This document shows positions 4,376 to 6,090 of a stretch of DNA of 6,090 nt, piece by piece. The notes beneath the pieces were generated by a model that made no database searches, was not told where the DNA came from, and was given only the letters and a program-made list of their open reading frames with translations. The DNA is taken from assembly GCA_009926245.1 (NCBI GenBank), contig RFPG01000085.1, positions 1-6,090 of the forward strand, written 5' to 3'. The number at the start of each line of letters is the position of its first letter. The first letter of the stretch is position 1. This DNA comes from Sphingobacteriia bacterium. Lineage in GTDB: Bacteria > Bacteroidota > Bacteroidia > UBA7662. A program made the translations under genes and the position numbers.

Positions 4376-6090
4376 TTGAACCCCTCCCCGACTTTTCAGG
4401 AAATGGAAGCCCGATGGCAAGCTTATTGGCATCAAAACGGCACCTACCGCACCAAAGAACCCCTTGATGGCCAACCCAAAACCTATGTACTGGATATGTT
4501 CCCTTACCCTTCGGGGGCCGGGCTCCACGTAGGGCATCCCTTGGGCTATATCGCATCGGATGTGGTGGCCAGGCTCCGCAGAATGCAGGGCCATGCGGTC
4601 CTCCATCCCATGGGATTTGACGCCTTTGGCCTGCCGGCGGAACAATACGCGATCCAAACCGGGCAACACCCCCGCACCACCACCGTCCAGAACAGCGCTC
4701 GGTACCGGGAACAACTGGGTCGGCTGGGCTTCAGTTTTGACTGGGACCGCCAAATCGACACCAGCGATCCAAACTACTACCGTTGGACCCAATGGATGTT
4801 TCTGCGCATGTTTGATTCCTGGTTCGATAAGGAGGCCCAAAAGGCCCGATCGATCGCAGAATTGGAGGACTATCTGAGTCAACACGGAAACCACCGCCTT
4901 CAGGCCGCCTGTTCCGAGCAAACGCCGTCGATCAGTGCCCAGGACTGGGCGACCATGGATGAGCGGAGCCGGCGTCGAATCCTGATGCATTACCGCTTGG
5001 CCTACCGTGCCATGGCCAGGGTCAATTGGTGCCCGGCTTTGGGGACCGTTTTGGCCAACGACGAAGTCAAAGACGGTTTTTCGGAAAGGGGCGGGCATCC
5101 GGTGGAACAACGCCTGATGCCCCAATGGATGCTTCGAATTTCCGCCTATGCGGACCGCCTGCTCGAGGGCATGGACGATTTGCAATGGTCCGAATCCATC
5201 AAAGAGCACCAACGGCATTGGATTGGACGATCGGTGGGCGCTCAGGTTCGCTTTGAAACCGATTGCGGGACCTTGGAGGTTTTTACCACCCGACCCGATA
5301 CCCTCTTTGGGGTCAGCTTTGTGGTCGTTGCCCCCGAACACCCCTGGGTTGAACGCCTCAGCACCCCCGAACAATCCCAACAGGTTCAGGCCTACCTTCT
5401 TCAGACCAAAGGCCGAAGCGAACGCGATCGCCAAGCCGAAACCCGCAAAATCAGCGGCTGCTTTACGGGCAGCTACGCTCGACACCCGATCACGGGACAA
5501 CAGGTCCCGATTTGGACCGCTGATTATGTTTTGGCCGGCTACGGGACCGGCGTGGTCATGGGGGTCCCGGCCGGTGATCATCGGGACTGGAACTTTGCAA
5601 CTCATTTTGGCTTGGACATCCCGGCGATTTTTGTCAACCAGGACCCCTCTATGGGGGCCTGCGATGACCGCCATGCGGTGCTCAAGTCATCCCAGTTTTT
5701 GGACGGGCTGAACGCCCATCAAGCCATCCCCGCCGTTATTGCGGAACTTCAAAAAACAGATCGCGGCTTTGCAGTCACTCGTTATCGGTTAAGGGATGCC
5801 GTTTTTTCAAGGCAACGCTATTGGGGCGAACCGGTCCCCATGGTGATGGATGGCGAAGACCCCTATCCACTCCCGGATTCGGCCCTGCCTCTTTTGCTCC
5901 CGGATATTGATCGCTACCTGCCAACGGCCGATGGCGAACCTCCTCTGGCAAGGGCCAAGGATTGGACTTGGGAGGGTCTTCCGCTGGAAACCACCACCAT
6001 GCCCGGTTGGGCTGGTTCCAGCTGGTATTTTTTGCGTTATACCGATCCCCAAAACCAAGAAGCCTTTGCAGATCCCGCCGCGATGAAGGC
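4376..6090 (+). CDS. leuS: Leucyl-tRNA synthetase, 3'-truncated by window edge
   Basis: This class I enzyme charges tRNA-Leu with leucine and edits mischarged tRNA. The frame stays open to the right edge, giving about 571 of an expected 900 or more residues; the KMSKS loop, anticodon-binding and C-terminal domains are outside. Numbered from the TTG at 4376, landmarks are MFPYPSGAGLHVGHPLGY at 41-58 (HVGH is the HIGH signature, 51-54), FGLPAEQYAIQTGQHP at 84-99, the CP1 editing-domain threonine-rich TTRPDT at 304-309, YGTGVVMGVPAGDHRDW at 389-405 with conserved acidic Asp401 and Asp404, the return to the catalytic core at LRDAVFSRQRYWGEPVP (472-488), and PGWAGSSWYFLRY at 543-555. The start is uncertain. 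The ATG at 4403 would cut into FQEMEARWQ, which aligns with the N-terminal FREIEKKWQ pattern of Bacteroidota LeuS, so the in-frame TTG at 4376 is preferred. The usual VPxHD editing motif reads VPAGD here. Confidence 0.95.
   Translation, partial: MNPSPTFQEMEARWQAYWHQNGTYRTKEPLDGQPKTYVLDMFPYPSGAGLHVGHPLGYIASDVVARLRRMQGHAVLHPMGFDAFGLPAEQYAIQTGQHPRTTTVQNSARYREQLGRLGFSFDWDRQIDTSDPNYYRWTQWMFLRMFDSWFDKEAQKARSIAELEDYLSQHGNHRLQAACSEQTPSISAQDWATMDERSRRRILMHYRLAYRAMARVNWCPALGTVLANDEVKDGFSERGGHPVEQRLMPQWMLRISAYADRLLEGMDDLQWSESIKEHQRHWIGRSVGAQVRFETDCGTLEVFTTRPDTLFGVSFVVVAPEHPWVERLSTPEQSQQVQAYLLQTKGRSERDRQAETRKISGCFTGSYARHPITGQQVPIWTADYVLAGYGTGVVMGVPAGDHRDWNFATHFGLDIPAIFVNQDPSMGACDDRHAVLKSSQFLDGLNAHQAIPAVIAELQKTDRGFAVTRYRLRDAVFSRQRYWGEPVPMVMDGEDPYPLPDSALPLLLPDIDRYLPTADGEPPLARAKDWTWEGLPLETTTMPGWAGSSWYFLRYTDPQNQEAFADPAAMK

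Noticed and set aside
4370..5674. A 434-codon open frame on the minus strand opposite leuS
   Set aside because: It lies wholly antisense to clearly conserved leuS sequence. Its translation is rich in Gly, Pro, His and Arg with no recognisable motif, as expected when codon bias keeps stop codons out of the complementary frame.
1..6090. A hidden mobile element, defence system, CRISPR array or RNA gene
   Set aside because: Every stretch is accounted for by conserved housekeeping genes or gaps of at most 82 bases. I saw no direct repeats, transposase motifs, tRNA-like folds or spacer arrays.

Overview
The window looks like ordinary chromosomal housekeeping DNA from a member of the Bacteroidota (Bacteroidetes), probably a lineage with moderate GC content. 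Three things point there. The HolA fragment carries a form of the delta subunit typical of that phylum (GISREYNVFELQ, EYDLKSKG). LeuS is the Bacteroidota type (FPYPSGAGLHVGHPLGY, EQYAIQTGQHP, RYWGEP). The order ftsX, a DUF3098 small membrane protein, uppP, truB is one I know from Bacteroidota. None of the start codons has a convincing Shine-Dalgarno sequence, which also fits the phylum. I cannot assign a genus.

Layout, left to right: (1) bases 1-691, plus strand, the C-terminal two thirds of holA, cut by the left edge. (2) A 9-base gap, then a compact five-gene block on the minus strand. In transcription order (right to left) it is ftsX (4293-3418), a DUF3098 protein (3386-3120), uppP (3120-2332), truB (2360-1620) and ribF (1633-701). 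Three of its four junctions overlap (1, 29 and 14 bases); the fourth is a 31-base gap, so it is almost certainly one operon. (3) A short AT-rich divergent intergenic region, about 4294-4375. (4) From about 4376 to the right edge, plus strand, the N-terminal part of leuS, cut at roughly 571 of an expected 900 or more residues.

The operon combines cell-envelope work (FtsX controls division-site peptidoglycan hydrolysis with FtsE, UppP recycles the undecaprenyl lipid carrier, DUF3098 is an uncharacterised two-helix membrane protein) with RNA and cofactor work (TruB makes tRNA pseudouridine 55, RibF makes FMN and FAD). holA (replisome clamp loader) and leuS (leucyl-tRNA synthetase) are independent flanking genes on the other strand.

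I found no tRNA, rRNA, CRISPR array, insertion sequence, phage gene, riboswitch or defence system. No stretch over 300 bases lacks a gene. The most interesting points are modest: an uncharacterised membrane protein locked between ftsX and uppP, motif substitutions in RibF (HxAH for HxGH) and in the LeuS editing loop (GD for HD), uncertain starts for leuS and truB, and a possible near-leaderless promoter for the operon. I see no evidence of a novel system.
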